DNA of 16,698 nt, from the NCBI GenBank assembly GCA_036277635.1, contig DASUMP010000158.1, positions 1 to 16,698 on the forward strand, read 5' to 3'. Made by a program: the position numbers and the translations under genes. Shown here piece by piece: positions 1 through 6,190 of the stretch; within the stretch, counting starts at the first letter, position 1; the number at the start of each line of letters is the position of its first letter. This DNA comes from DASUMP01 sp036277635. GTDB lineage: Bacteria; Actinomycetota; Acidimicrobiia; IMCC26256; PALSA-610. The notes beneath the pieces are model-generated. The model was not told the origin of the DNA. It saw nothing but the letters and a program-made list of their open reading frames with translations, and ran no database searches.

Positions 1-126
1 AACCCGTACGAGACCGGCGAGCTCGTGCTCGTCGAACCCGACGTCGCCCAGTTCACGGGGTCCGACGGCACGTCGTTGGTCTTCACCCCCGCGCCCCCCG
101 ACTTCGTCCCTCTCGTCTGCGACTGA
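1..126 (+). CDS. C-terminal end of an unidentified protein (5' truncated by window)
   Basis: Frame 1 is open from the first base to a TGA at 124-126 and encodes 41 residues ending ...DFVPLVCD. The fragment is acidic and proline-containing, with short beta-like stretches (GELVLVEPDV, GTSLVFTPAP). I do not recognise a family. The gene lies on the same strand as the quinone oxidoreductase and is separated from it by 82 bp that carry a stem-loop and a promoter-like hexamer, so the two are probably separate transcription units. That this is a real gene end rests on the open frame and plausible composition; the function is unknown. Confidence 0.55.
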   Translation, partial: NPYETGELVLVEPDVAQFTGSDGTSLVFTPAPPDFVPLVCD

Positions 127-133
127 CCCCTCG

Positions 134-170
134 CGTTGGCACAGTTCTGTCACCCCTGCGGGTGCGAACG
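134..170. repeat. Stem-loop, copy 1 (8 of 9 pairs), downstream of the partial gene
   Basis: CGTTGGCAC at 134-142 can pair with GTGCGAACG at 162-170, with one G-G mismatch and a 19-nt loop. The 14 bases at 133-146 match 12 of 14 bases at 1259-1272, where a second stem-loop occurs. It has no T-tract, so it is not a classical intrinsic terminator. It could be a terminator of the upstream gene, an operator, or a dispersed extragenic palindrome. Confidence 0.4.
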
Positions 171-196
171 GTGCCTACGGGAGGGGTGGGCGTGCG

Positions 197-202
197 TAGG
201 GT
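197..202 (+). promoter_or_regulatory. Putative -10 box (TAGGGT) for the quinone oxidoreductase, leaderless geometry
   Basis: TAGGGT fits the actinobacterial TAnnnT -10 pattern and ends 6 nt before the ATG at 209. Transcription would then start at or next to the start codon. No Shine-Dalgarno sequence is visible. No convincing -35 box was found. Confidence 0.4.
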
Positions 203-208
203 GACCGG

Positions 209-1222
209 ATGCGGGCGGTGGTGGTGCGCGACGGGCGACTCGACGTCGAGGAACGCGCCACCCCGACACCCGCACCCGACGAAGTGCTCGTGCGGGTGCA
301 CGGCGCCGGCGTGAACCGCGCCGACCTGTTGCAGCGTGCCGGCCACTACCCCGCGCCACCCGGCGTCCCCGTCGACATCCCCGGGCTCGAGTTCGCGGGC
401 GTCGTCGAGGCGAGGGGTGCCGACGTCGTCGGCGTCGCCGTGGGTGATCGGGTCATGGGTCTCGCGGGAGGCGGCGCCCAGGCGACGCACCTCGCGATCC
501 GTGCCGACCAGTGCACGCGCGTTCCCGACGGCGCCGACCTCGTGACGATGGGCGGCGTGCCCGAGGTGTTCGTCACCGCACACGACGGCATGGTCGTCCA
601 GGGCCGGCTCCGCGCCGGCGAGTGGGTGCTCGTGCACGCGGTCGGCTCCGGCGTGGGCACCGCCGCGCTCCAGCTCGGCGTCGCGCTGGGCGCGCGCGTC
701 GTGGGCACCGCGCGCACGCCCGACAAGCTCGACCGCGCCCGAGCGCTCGGACTCCACGCGGGGATCGTGCCCGCCCGCGTCGAGGACCCGCACGGTGGGC
801 GCGCCCACGACCTCGACGTCGACGCGCTCGCCGCCGCGATCCGCGACGCGACCGGCGGCCACGGCGCCGACGTCGTGGTCGAGCTGGTCGGCGGCGCCTA
901 CGTCGACGCCGACCTCGCTGCCGCCGCGCCACGCGCCCGCATCGTGCTCATCGGCGCGCTCGCCGGCGCGCGGGCGTCGCTGCCGATCCTCACCGTCATG
1001 GGTCTGCGGCTCACGATCGTCGGGACCGTGCTGCGCAGCCGCTCACTCGACGAGAAAGCCGATGCCGTCGCCGCGTTCGCGCGCGACGTCGTGCCGCTGC
1101 TCGCCGACGGAACCCTCGAGCCGGTCCTCGACACGGTCGTGCCCATCGAGCGCGCGACCGACGCGTACGACCTGGTCGCGTCCGACACCACGTTCGGCAA
1201 GGTCGTCCTCGACTGCCGCTGA
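209..1222 (+). CDS. NAD(P)H:quinone oxidoreductase, PIG3/zeta-crystallin type (MDR superfamily)
   Basis: This 337-residue protein belongs to the medium-chain dehydrogenase/reductase superfamily and has the length usual for quinone oxidoreductases. The N-terminal GroES-like domain carries the family signature GAGVNRADLLQRAGHYPAPPG (split here as GAGVNRADLLQR then AGHYPAPPG, about residues 32-52). The Rossmann domain has the glycine motif GSGVGTAALQLG near residues 146-157, followed by TARTPDKLDRARALG, which suits NADPH binding. The catalytic and structural zinc cysteines of alcohol dehydrogenases are absent, as expected for zinc-independent quinone reductases. The tail FGKVVLDC is typical of the family. 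It probably reduces quinones or enones in the cytosol; the substrate cannot be read from the sequence. It stands alone, flanked by two related stem-loops. The ATG at 209 is chosen because the family signature begins immediately (MRAVVV). Confidence 0.9.
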   Translation: MRAVVVRDGRLDVEERATPTPAPDEVLVRVHGAGVNRADLLQRAGHYPAPPGVPVDIPGLEFAGVVEARGADVVGVAVGDRVMGLAGGGAQATHLAIRADQCTRVPDGADLVTMGGVPEVFVTAHDGMVVQGRLRAGEWVLVHAVGSGVGTAALQLGVALGARVVGTARTPDKLDRARALGLHAGIVPARVEDPHGGRAHDLDVDALAAAIRDATGGHGADVVVELVGGAYVDADLAAAAPRARIVLIGALAGARASLPILTVMGLRLTIVGTVLRSRSLDEKADAVAAFARDVVPLLADGTLEPVLDTVVPIERATDAYDLVASDTTFGKVVLDCR

Positions 1223-1259
1223 GCGCGCCGCCCCACCCCCGCTGCGCCACCCCCGGGGG

Positions 1260-1305
1260 CGTTGGTGCAGTTGACCCACGTGTCGTGTGGAGTCGCGCAC
1301 CAACC
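1260..1305. repeat. Stem-loop, copy 2 (perfect 9-bp inverted repeat) between convergent genes
   Basis: CGTTGGTGC at 1260-1268 pairs perfectly with GCACCAACG at 1297-1305 across a 28-nt loop that contains a CACGTG palindrome. It resembles the element at 134-170. The three inner bases differ between the copies (CAC/GTG there, TGC/GCA here) but remain paired. Its position between the ends of the oxidoreductase and AMIN-like genes would suit a bidirectional terminator, but no T-tract follows. The rest of the 118-bp gap holds a TACGGT hexamer near 1331 with no gene to serve. Confidence 0.45.
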
Positions 1306-1340
1306 GTGCCGCGACGTGGTGTTCTGCACCTACGGTGGGG

Positions 1341-1997
1341 TCAGCCGATCTCGACGATCAGCTGGCGTTCGGGGGCGCCCGCCGCGAGCACCCGGAACGG
1401 ACGCTCCTCGGAGAGGCCGATCACCCAGCTGACGACGGCTTCGAAGTCGCCGGTGTTCACCGCGTGGCGCACGTATCGGGTGCCGGTGGGACGGAACTCC
1501 TTCGGGCCGTCGTAGGTCGTCTCGCCGGTCTCGAAGTCGTAGCCGTACGCGGGCTCCAGACGCACCACGAGGAACGCGGCACCGTCGACGCTCACGGGCT
1601 CACCCGACGCGTCCTGCGTGAACGGCCCGCTCTGGTACTCGACCGAGTAGCCGGCCTCCTCGGGCGCACTGTTCGTGGTGAACGTGAACACCACCGTGTC
1701 GGTGCAGCCGCTCGACGTCGACGCGATCTCGACGCCGTTCAGCAGCATCGCGCCGGAGGGCGGACCCTCCTTGCGCTCGGTCGTCGCGCCGTCGGGCGAC
1801 GCGCACGTCGTGGTGGGCGGCGTCGTCGGCGCGACCGTGGTCGTCGTCGCGGCGGCCGTCGTCGTGGTGGCTTCGGTGCTCGTGCTCGACGCGGTCTCGT
1901 CGTCGTCGTCGCTGACCGCGACGGCGATCACGACGGCAGCGATGATCACGACGAGCGCCGCACCGATGGCGAGCGCGATGCGTTGCGTTCTGGTCAT
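1341..1997 (-). CDS. Membrane-anchored protein with extracytoplasmic AMIN-like domain
   Basis: The protein has 218 residues. Residues 1-6 are basic, about 7-28 form one hydrophobic helix (IALAIGAALVVIIAAVVIAV), and an acidic patch (SDDDDE) and a Thr/Ala/Pro-rich linker (about 34-64) follow. The globular C-terminal part (about 83-218) matches the pattern I know for actinobacterial AMIN-like domains: CTDTVVFTF, YSVEYQSGPF, DASGEPVSVDG, GDFEAVVSWVIGL, RPFRVLAAGAPERQLIVEIG. AMIN domains are usually extracytoplasmic and target envelope structures; the ligand of this branch is not established. There is no lipobox. Cys65 and Cys98 could form a disulfide outside the cell. A GGAGG lies 11 nt upstream of the ATG (2009-2013 on the plus strand). 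The gene is divergent from the thiolase and stands alone. The topology is clear; the role is unknown. Confidence 0.8.
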   Translation of the reverse strand: MTRTQRIALAIGAALVVIIAAVVIAVAVSDDDDETASSTSTEATTTTAAATTTTVAPTTPPTTTCASPDGATTERKEGPPSGAMLLNGVEIASTSSGCTDTVVFTFTTNSAPEEAGYSVEYQSGPFTQDASGEPVSVDGAAFLVVRLEPAYGYDFETGETTYDGPKEFRPTGTRYVRHAVNTGDFEAVVSWVIGLSEERPFRVLAAGAPERQLIVEIG

Positions 1998-2050
1998 GGC
2001 CCCATCATCCTCCGCCGAGGTGCGCGAACCAGGGCATTCGGGCCCGCCGG

Positions 2051-2056
2051 TACGAT
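2051..2056 (+). promoter_or_regulatory. Putative -10 box (TACGAT) for the thiolase run
   Basis: TACGAT in the 102-bp divergent space between the AMIN-like gene and the thiolase fits TAnnnT. The transcript would have a leader of about 35-40 nt containing the Shine-Dalgarno sequence at 2087-2093. No clear -35 box is visible. Confidence 0.35.
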
Positions 2057-2086
2057 CCCCTCCGCACGAGTTGACCCGCCCGCCCC

Positions 2087-2093
2087 GAGGAGG
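2087..2093 (+). promoter_or_regulatory. Ribosome binding site fixing the thiolase start
   Basis: GAGGAGG sits 6 nt before the GTG at 2100. It is the strongest Shine-Dalgarno match near this gene. It selects this GTG over the upstream in-frame extension, which would begin at 1287 and run antisense through the AMIN-like gene. Confidence 0.75.
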
Positions 2094-2099
2094 CGCCCC

Positions 2100-3302
2100 G
2101 TGTCCACGCTGCGTGACCTGCGCGACGACGACGTCGTCATCGTCGAAGCCGTCCGCTCACCGCTGGGTCGACGCAACGGCGGGCTCGCGACCGTCCACCC
2201 CGCCGACCTGCTCGGCGCCGTGCAGCGGGCCGCGGTCGAGCGTTCCGGCGTCGACCCGAGTGCGGTCGGCCAGGTCGTCGGCGGGTGCGTCAGCCAAGTC
2301 GGCGAGCAGACGTTCAACATCGCACGCACCGCGTGGTTGAGCGCCGGCCTCCCGCTCGAGGTCGCGGCGAGCACCGTCGACGCGCAGTGCGGCTCGTCGC
2401 AGCAGGCCACGAACCTCGCCGCCGCACTCGTGCGCGGTGGCGTCGTCGACGTCGCGCTGGCGTGTGGTGTCGAATCGATGAGTCGCATCCCCCTCGGCTC
2501 CGGCGCGAAGCGCGACTACGGACTCGGTCGGCCGCTGCCGCCGTCGTACGCGCAGCACTACGAAGCAACCTCGCAGTTCGAAGGGGCAGAGCGCATCGCC
2601 GACGCGTGGGGCATCACGCGCGCCGACTGCGACGCCTTCGGACTCGAGTCGCAGCAGCGGGCGCAGCGGGCATGGGCCGACGGGAGCTTCGAGCGCGAAG
2701 TGCTCCCGATCGATGCGCCCGACGTCGACGCCGACGGCACGCCCACCGGCAGCACCCACCACGTCGCGCGCGACGAAGGGCTGCGGGAGACGTCGCTCGA
2801 AGCGCTCGCGAACCTCAAGCCCGTGGCGCGCGAGAACGGCGTGCACACCGCCGGCAGCAGCTCGCAGATCACCGACGGCGCTGCCGCGGTGCTGCTCGCC
2901 ACCGCGGGTCGCGCACGCGAGCTCGGCCTCCGAGCCCGGGCCCGGATCGTCGACCAGTGCCTCGTCGGCGTCGACCCGGTGCTGATGCTCACCGGTCCGA
3001 TCGACGCGAGCCGGCGGCTCCTCGACCGCACCGGCATGACGATGGACGACATCGACACGATCGAGATCAACGAGGCGTTCGCGTCCGTGGTGCTCGCCTG
3101 GGAGCGGGAGCTGAAGCCCGACATGGCGCGGGTGAACCCGAACGGTGGCGCGATCGCGATCGGCCACCCGGTCGGCGCGACCGGCGCGCGCCTGGTCACG
3201 ACCGCACTGCACCAGCTGGAGCGGATCGACGGCGAACGCGCGTTGATCACGATGTGCTGCGGTGGCGGGCTCGGCACCGGCACGATCATCGAGCGAGTGT
3301 GA
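2100..3302 (+). CDS. Acetyl-CoA C-acyltransferase (thiolase)
   Basis: This 400-residue thiolase is of standard family length. It begins at a GTG preceded by GAGGAGG, and the protein starts with a short polar lead into VVIVEAVRSPLGRRNGGL. The catalytic residues are all present: nucleophile Cys97 (VDAQCGSSQQA), His356 (GGAIAIGHPVGATGAR) and Cys386 (MCCGGGLGTGT). The motif EINEAFA is also intact. Thiolases catalyse CoA-dependent cleavage of 3-ketoacyl-CoA, or the reverse condensation, in the cytosol. The loop between the two halves (GSGAKRDYGLGRPLPPSYAQHYE) resembles FadA5/FadA6-like actinobacterial degradative thiolases more than biosynthetic PhaA, but the substrate is uncertain. No other beta-oxidation genes adjoin. 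The next gene starts 7 bp downstream, so co-transcription is likely. Confidence 0.92.
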   Translation: MSTLRDLRDDDVVIVEAVRSPLGRRNGGLATVHPADLLGAVQRAAVERSGVDPSAVGQVVGGCVSQVGEQTFNIARTAWLSAGLPLEVAASTVDAQCGSSQQATNLAAALVRGGVVDVALACGVESMSRIPLGSGAKRDYGLGRPLPPSYAQHYEATSQFEGAERIADAWGITRADCDAFGLESQQRAQRAWADGSFEREVLPIDAPDVDADGTPTGSTHHVARDEGLRETSLEALANLKPVARENGVHTAGSSSQITDGAAAVLLATAGRARELGLRARARIVDQCLVGVDPVLMLTGPIDASRRLLDRTGMTMDDIDTIEINEAFASVVLAWERELKPDMARVNPNGGAIAIGHPVGATGARLVTTALHQLERIDGERALITMCCGGGLGTGTIIERV

Positions 3303-3309
3303 GCCGGGC

Positions 3310-4143
3310 GTGACGACACTCGCGGAGCGGCTCGGCTACGCGCCTGACGCGAAGCTCGTGATCATCAACTGCGACGACCTCGGATCGTCGCGTTCCGCGA
3401 ACGTCGCGGTCTACGAGGCGCTGCGCACCGGCGTCGCGACGAGCGCGTCCCTGATGGTGCCGTGCCCGTGGGCGCGCGACGCAGCCTCGATGTACCGGGG
3501 CGAAGACGTCGGCGTGCACCTCACGTTGAACTCCGAGTGGGAGACCTACCGCTGGGGCCCGATCACCCACTCCCCGAGCCTGCTCGACGGTGACGGCGGG
3601 TTCCCCCGCACCCTCGAGGACGCGTGGGACCACAACGATCTCGACGAGGTGCGCAAGGAGTGCCGCGCCCAGGTCGAGCGCGCGATCTACTGGGGCTTCG
3701 ACGTGAGTCACCTCGACTCGCACATGGGCACGCTGCAGCTGCGGGCCGACTTCTTCGACGTGTACCTCGAGCTCGCGGTCGAGTTCGGCCTGCCGCTGCG
3801 CATGGCGCCGGCCGCCGCGGAGCGCATGATCGGCTTCCCGTACCGCCGGCTCGCCGCCGACGAGGGCGTCGTGTTCACCGACCAGTTCCTGCTGTGTCCG
3901 GTCGGTGCCCGCCGAACGATCGAACGGGCGCTGTTCGAGCTGCGGCCCGGTGTCACCGAGGTCTACGTCCACCCCGCGGTCGACACCGACGAGCTGCGCG
4001 CGTCACATCCCGACTGGGCGTCGCGAGTCGAAGACCACGCGTTCGTCGCGCGCGACTCGTCACTCCCCGACCTCATCGACCGCGCCGGCGCGGTCCTGAT
4101 CGGGTACCGGGAGCTGCGGGAGCTCCAGCGAGCGGGCGGGTGA
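3310..4143 (+). CDS. ChbG/YdjC-family carbohydrate deacetylase-like protein
   Basis: The protein has 277 residues from a GTG at 3310, 7 bp after the thiolase stop. The ATG at 3262 in the same frame lies inside the thiolase gene and is rejected. The YdjC-like fold (related to polysaccharide deacetylases) is indicated by INCDDLGSS (Asp22-Asp23), VGVHLTLNSEW (His70) and SHLDSHMGTLQ (His134, His138), the usual catalytic and metal-binding positions. Late motifs (TEVYVHPAVDTDEL) also fit. Characterised relatives remove N-acetyl groups from chito-oligosaccharides with a divalent metal. No signal peptide is seen, so it should act on cytosolic sugars. Its stop overlaps the start of the GNAT gene by 4 bp, giving translational coupling. 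The family is secure; the substrate is not known. Confidence 0.87.
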   Translation: MTTLAERLGYAPDAKLVIINCDDLGSSRSANVAVYEALRTGVATSASLMVPCPWARDAASMYRGEDVGVHLTLNSEWETYRWGPITHSPSLLDGDGGFPRTLEDAWDHNDLDEVRKECRAQVERAIYWGFDVSHLDSHMGTLQLRADFFDVYLELAVEFGLPLRMAPAAAERMIGFPYRRLAADEGVVFTDQFLLCPVGARRTIERALFELRPGVTEVYVHPAVDTDELRASHPDWASRVEDHAFVARDSSLPDLIDRAGAVLIGYRELRELQRAGG

Positions 4144-4958
4144 ACGCACCCGCCGCAACCCTCGCGGAGCTGTGCGCGGCGGCGATGCCGCACGAGGAGC
4201 TGACCGCCGACGAGCTCGCATGGATCTGCTCGGGTCCGACCACGACGACCATCGGCGACGATCGCGCCGCCGCGGTGGTCACGATCGACACGATCGGCGA
4301 GTACGTCGGCGCCTGGCTGGTGCTCGTCGTTGTCCACCCCGACGACCAGGGTGCCGGTCGGGGGCGCGCCCTCGTCGACGAGGTGGTCGCCCTCGCTCGC
4401 GGCGCGAACGCGAGCGACCTCCATCTGGCCGCCGCGATCCCTCGCTACGTGTGGCCCGGGGTCGACGTGATGGACACGCGCGCGGCAGCGTTCTGCGAGG
4501 CGATCGGCTTCGCCGACGGTCCGCTCGGCATCAACATGGCGATCAGCACCGCGTTCCGTGCCGTGCCCCCCGACGGCGTGATCGTCGAGCGCGAGCTCGG
4601 GGCGGGCGCGCTCGAGCTGTGCGATCGCGCGTACCCGCACTGGCGCCCCGAGGTGGAACGCGCGATCGAGCTCGGCACCGCGTTCTCGGCCCGCGCCCCC
4701 GACGGCGCGACGGTCGGGTTCTCGTGCCACTCCGTGAACCGCCGTCGCTGGATCGGGCCCATGGCGACCGACCCCGACCGGCGGGCGGGCGGCATCGGCT
4801 CGGCGACGCTCGCCGCGGTGTGCGCCGATCTCGAGGCACGCGGCGAGCCCACCGGCGAGATCGCCTGGGTGAGCAACCTGCGCTTCTACGGCAAGTGCGG
4901 CGCGACCGTCAGTCGCGTGTTCCGCGGCGGCCGGCAGCCGCTCAGAGCGCCGCGGTGA
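4140..4958 (+). CDS. Tandem-GNAT acetyltransferase, coupled to the deacetylase gene
   Basis: This 272-residue protein starts at a GTG that overlaps the upstream stop (GTGA). Two GNAT-like halves can be seen. The first has acetyl-CoA loop motif VHPDDQGAGRGRALVDEV (about residues 65-82), followed by RYVWPGVD and AFCEAIGFADGP. The second has GPMATDPDRRAGGIGSATL (about 205-223), followed by WVSNLRFYGKCGATVSRVF. Each half keeps the Q/R-x-x-G-x-G/A-type pyrophosphate loop, so both may bind acetyl-CoA. Tandem GNATs include mycothiol synthase MshD, but MshD-specific C-terminal motifs are not apparent. The link to a sugar deacetylase suggests an amino-sugar or cell-wall-fragment substrate; this is inference. 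Its 3' end overlaps the opposite-strand SCP2 gene by 17 bp. Confidence 0.82.
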   Translation: MNAPAATLAELCAAAMPHEELTADELAWICSGPTTTTIGDDRAAAVVTIDTIGEYVGAWLVLVVVHPDDQGAGRGRALVDEVVALARGANASDLHLAAAIPRYVWPGVDVMDTRAAAFCEAIGFADGPLGINMAISTAFRAVPPDGVIVERELGAGALELCDRAYPHWRPEVERAIELGTAFSARAPDGATVGFSCHSVNRRRWIGPMATDPDRRAGGIGSATLAAVCADLEARGEPTGEIAWVSNLRFYGKCGATVSRVFRGGRQPLRAPR

Positions 4959-5280
4959 GCGCGGCCGACAGCGCGGCGCGGTGCTCGACGTCGCGCGTGA
5001 TCGGCAGCACCGCGAGCAGCACGCCGAAGTCGCCGGCCATCTTCATCTGCCCGCGCATGAACGCGACCGACAGATCGAGCGCGCCGTCGCGCACCGCCGC
5101 CGCATCGTCGGGGCTCAGCGTGAGGACGACCGCGGCCGCGGGCTCGAGCGGGGTGCTGGCGTCGGCCGCGGTGATGTCGCGGAGACGCCCGGCCTCGTAA
5201 CGGGCGACGAGGCGCGCGGTCGGGCGCTTGCCCCGCGCCACGACCACCTCGACCGTCCCGGAGACCGACGCGCGCGTCAT
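4942..5280 (-). CDS. Small SCP2-like (sterol carrier / lipid-binding) domain protein
   Basis: The protein has 112 residues, close to a single SCP2 domain. The C-terminal signature (SVAFMRGQMKMAGDFGVLLA, about residues 71-90) matches the SCP2 pattern of a Phe-Met-x-Gly-x-x-Lys/Met-x-x-Gly-Asp helix. The N-terminal half is beta-rich (GTVEVVVARGKRPTARLVARYEAG). SCP2 domains bind hydrophobic ligands such as acyl chains or sterols in a cytosolic cavity; the ligand is unknown. Its ATG overlaps the amidase stop (ATGA, 4 bp), so it is the last gene of the cyclase-amidase-SCP2 run. Its stop codon region overlaps the convergent GNAT gene at 4942-4958. Confidence 0.78.
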   Translation of the reverse strand: MTRASVSGTVEVVVARGKRPTARLVARYEAGRLRDITAADASTPLEPAAAVVLTLSPDDAAAVRDGALDLSVAFMRGQMKMAGDFGVLLAVLPITRDVEHRAALSAALTAAL

Positions 5281-6164
5281 CCTCGGTCGTTCACCCGTTC
5301 CCGCACGCCCGCGAGCAGATCGGACTCGGGTTCACCGGGCTCGGTGTGCGTGTCGACGAGCGAGCGCGCGAGCACGTACTCCTCCCACGGGAACACTTCG
5401 CGCACGACGTCGTCGGGGAGGCGCATCCAGAATCCTTCGGGATCGACCTGGGTGCGGTGCGCGAGCAGCGCGGCGCGGCGCTTGTGCAAGAAGTCGCCGA
5501 CGTCGACGAGCGTGGTGAAGTGGTCGTCGCGATCCGGAAAGCCACGTTCGAACCACGCGGCGAACGGACTCTCCTCGCCGCGCGCGCGGTACGCCGCGTC
5601 GAGCGCCTTGATGCGCCGCAGCGACCACGCCGTGTAGTACAGCTTCAGCGGTTGCCACGGCTCGCCCGCGTCGGGGTACTGATCGGGGTCTCCCGCCGCG
5701 TCGAAGGCGGGAACGGTGATCTCGTGCACCCGGATGTGGTCGGGGTGCGGATAGAACTCGCGGTCCTCGTGGTACGTGATGATCACGTGCGGGCGTTCGG
5801 CGCGGATGATGCGCACGAGGCGCTCGACGGCCTCGTCGAGCGGGGCGTTCGCGAAGTTGTCGGGACGGGCGTTGGTCTCGGTGTCGGGCATCCCGGAGTC
5901 GTGGTAGCCGAGCAGGTGCACGACGTCGTAGCCGAGCACGTCGGCGCTGGCCTGGAGCTCGGCCATGCGCACCGCGTGCAGGTCGGCGCGGATCTCGGGG
6001 GTGTCGGCCGCGGGGTTCAAGATGTCGCCGGCTTCACCGCCGGTGCAGCACACGAGGACGTTGCGGACCCCTTCCGCGTGGTACTTCGCGGTGCTCCCCG
6101 CCCCCTTCGACGCCTCGTCGTCGGGATGCGCGTGCACCTGGAGGATGCAGAGCTGCTCGGCCAT
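5277..6164 (-). CDS. mca: Mycothiol S-conjugate amidase-like (LmbE/PIG-L family)
   Basis: The 295-residue protein begins MAEQLCILQVHAHPDDEASK. Zinc-ligand and catalytic positions of the family are visible: His13, Asp15 and Asp16 in AHPDDE, and His143 in YPHPDHIRVHE. The segments CTGGEAGDILNPA and PDAGEPWQPLKLYY are features I associate with Mca rather than MshB. Mca cleaves mycothiol conjugates of toxins to release a mercapturic acid and GlcN-inositol in the cytosol. A long in-frame upstream extension to 7721 runs antisense-like through the cyclase gene and is not real. The start lacks a close Shine-Dalgarno sequence, but TACGGT lies 6 nt upstream, so it may have its own leaderless transcript as well as reading from the cyclase gene 26 bp upstream. 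A less specific LmbE deacetylase (MshB-like) is the main alternative. Confidence 0.85.
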   Translation of the reverse strand: MAEQLCILQVHAHPDDEASKGAGSTAKYHAEGVRNVLVCCTGGEAGDILNPAADTPEIRADLHAVRMAELQASADVLGYDVVHLLGYHDSGMPDTETNARPDNFANAPLDEAVERLVRIIRAERPHVIITYHEDREFYPHPDHIRVHEITVPAFDAAGDPDQYPDAGEPWQPLKLYYTAWSLRRIKALDAAYRARGEESPFAAWFERGFPDRDDHFTTLVDVGDFLHKRRAALLAHRTQVDPEGFWMRLPDDVVREVFPWEEYVLARSLVDTHTEPGEPESDLLAGVRERVNDRG

Positions 6165-6170
6165 GGGCGG

Positions 6171-6176
6171 ACCGTA
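6171..6176 (-). promoter_or_regulatory. Putative -10 box (TACGGT) directly before the mca start
   Basis: On the minus strand TACGGT is followed by 6 nt and then the ATG at 6164. It lies in the 26-bp gap between cyclase and amidase. The same spacing is seen before the oxidoreductase and CtpE-type genes. It suggests an internal leaderless promoter. Confidence 0.35.
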
Positions 6177-6190
6177 CCGCAGGACCCTCC

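Noticed and set aside
1287..2099. In-frame extension of the thiolase upstream to 1287
   Set aside because: It would overlap the AMIN-like gene on the opposite strand and adds non-thiolase sequence. GAGGAGG at 2087 marks GTG 2100 as the start.
4140..4958. Mycothiol synthase (MshD), suggested by the tandem GNAT and nearby mca
   Set aside because: MshD-like C-terminal motifs are not visible, and the gene is coupled to a sugar deacetylase on the opposite strand from mca.
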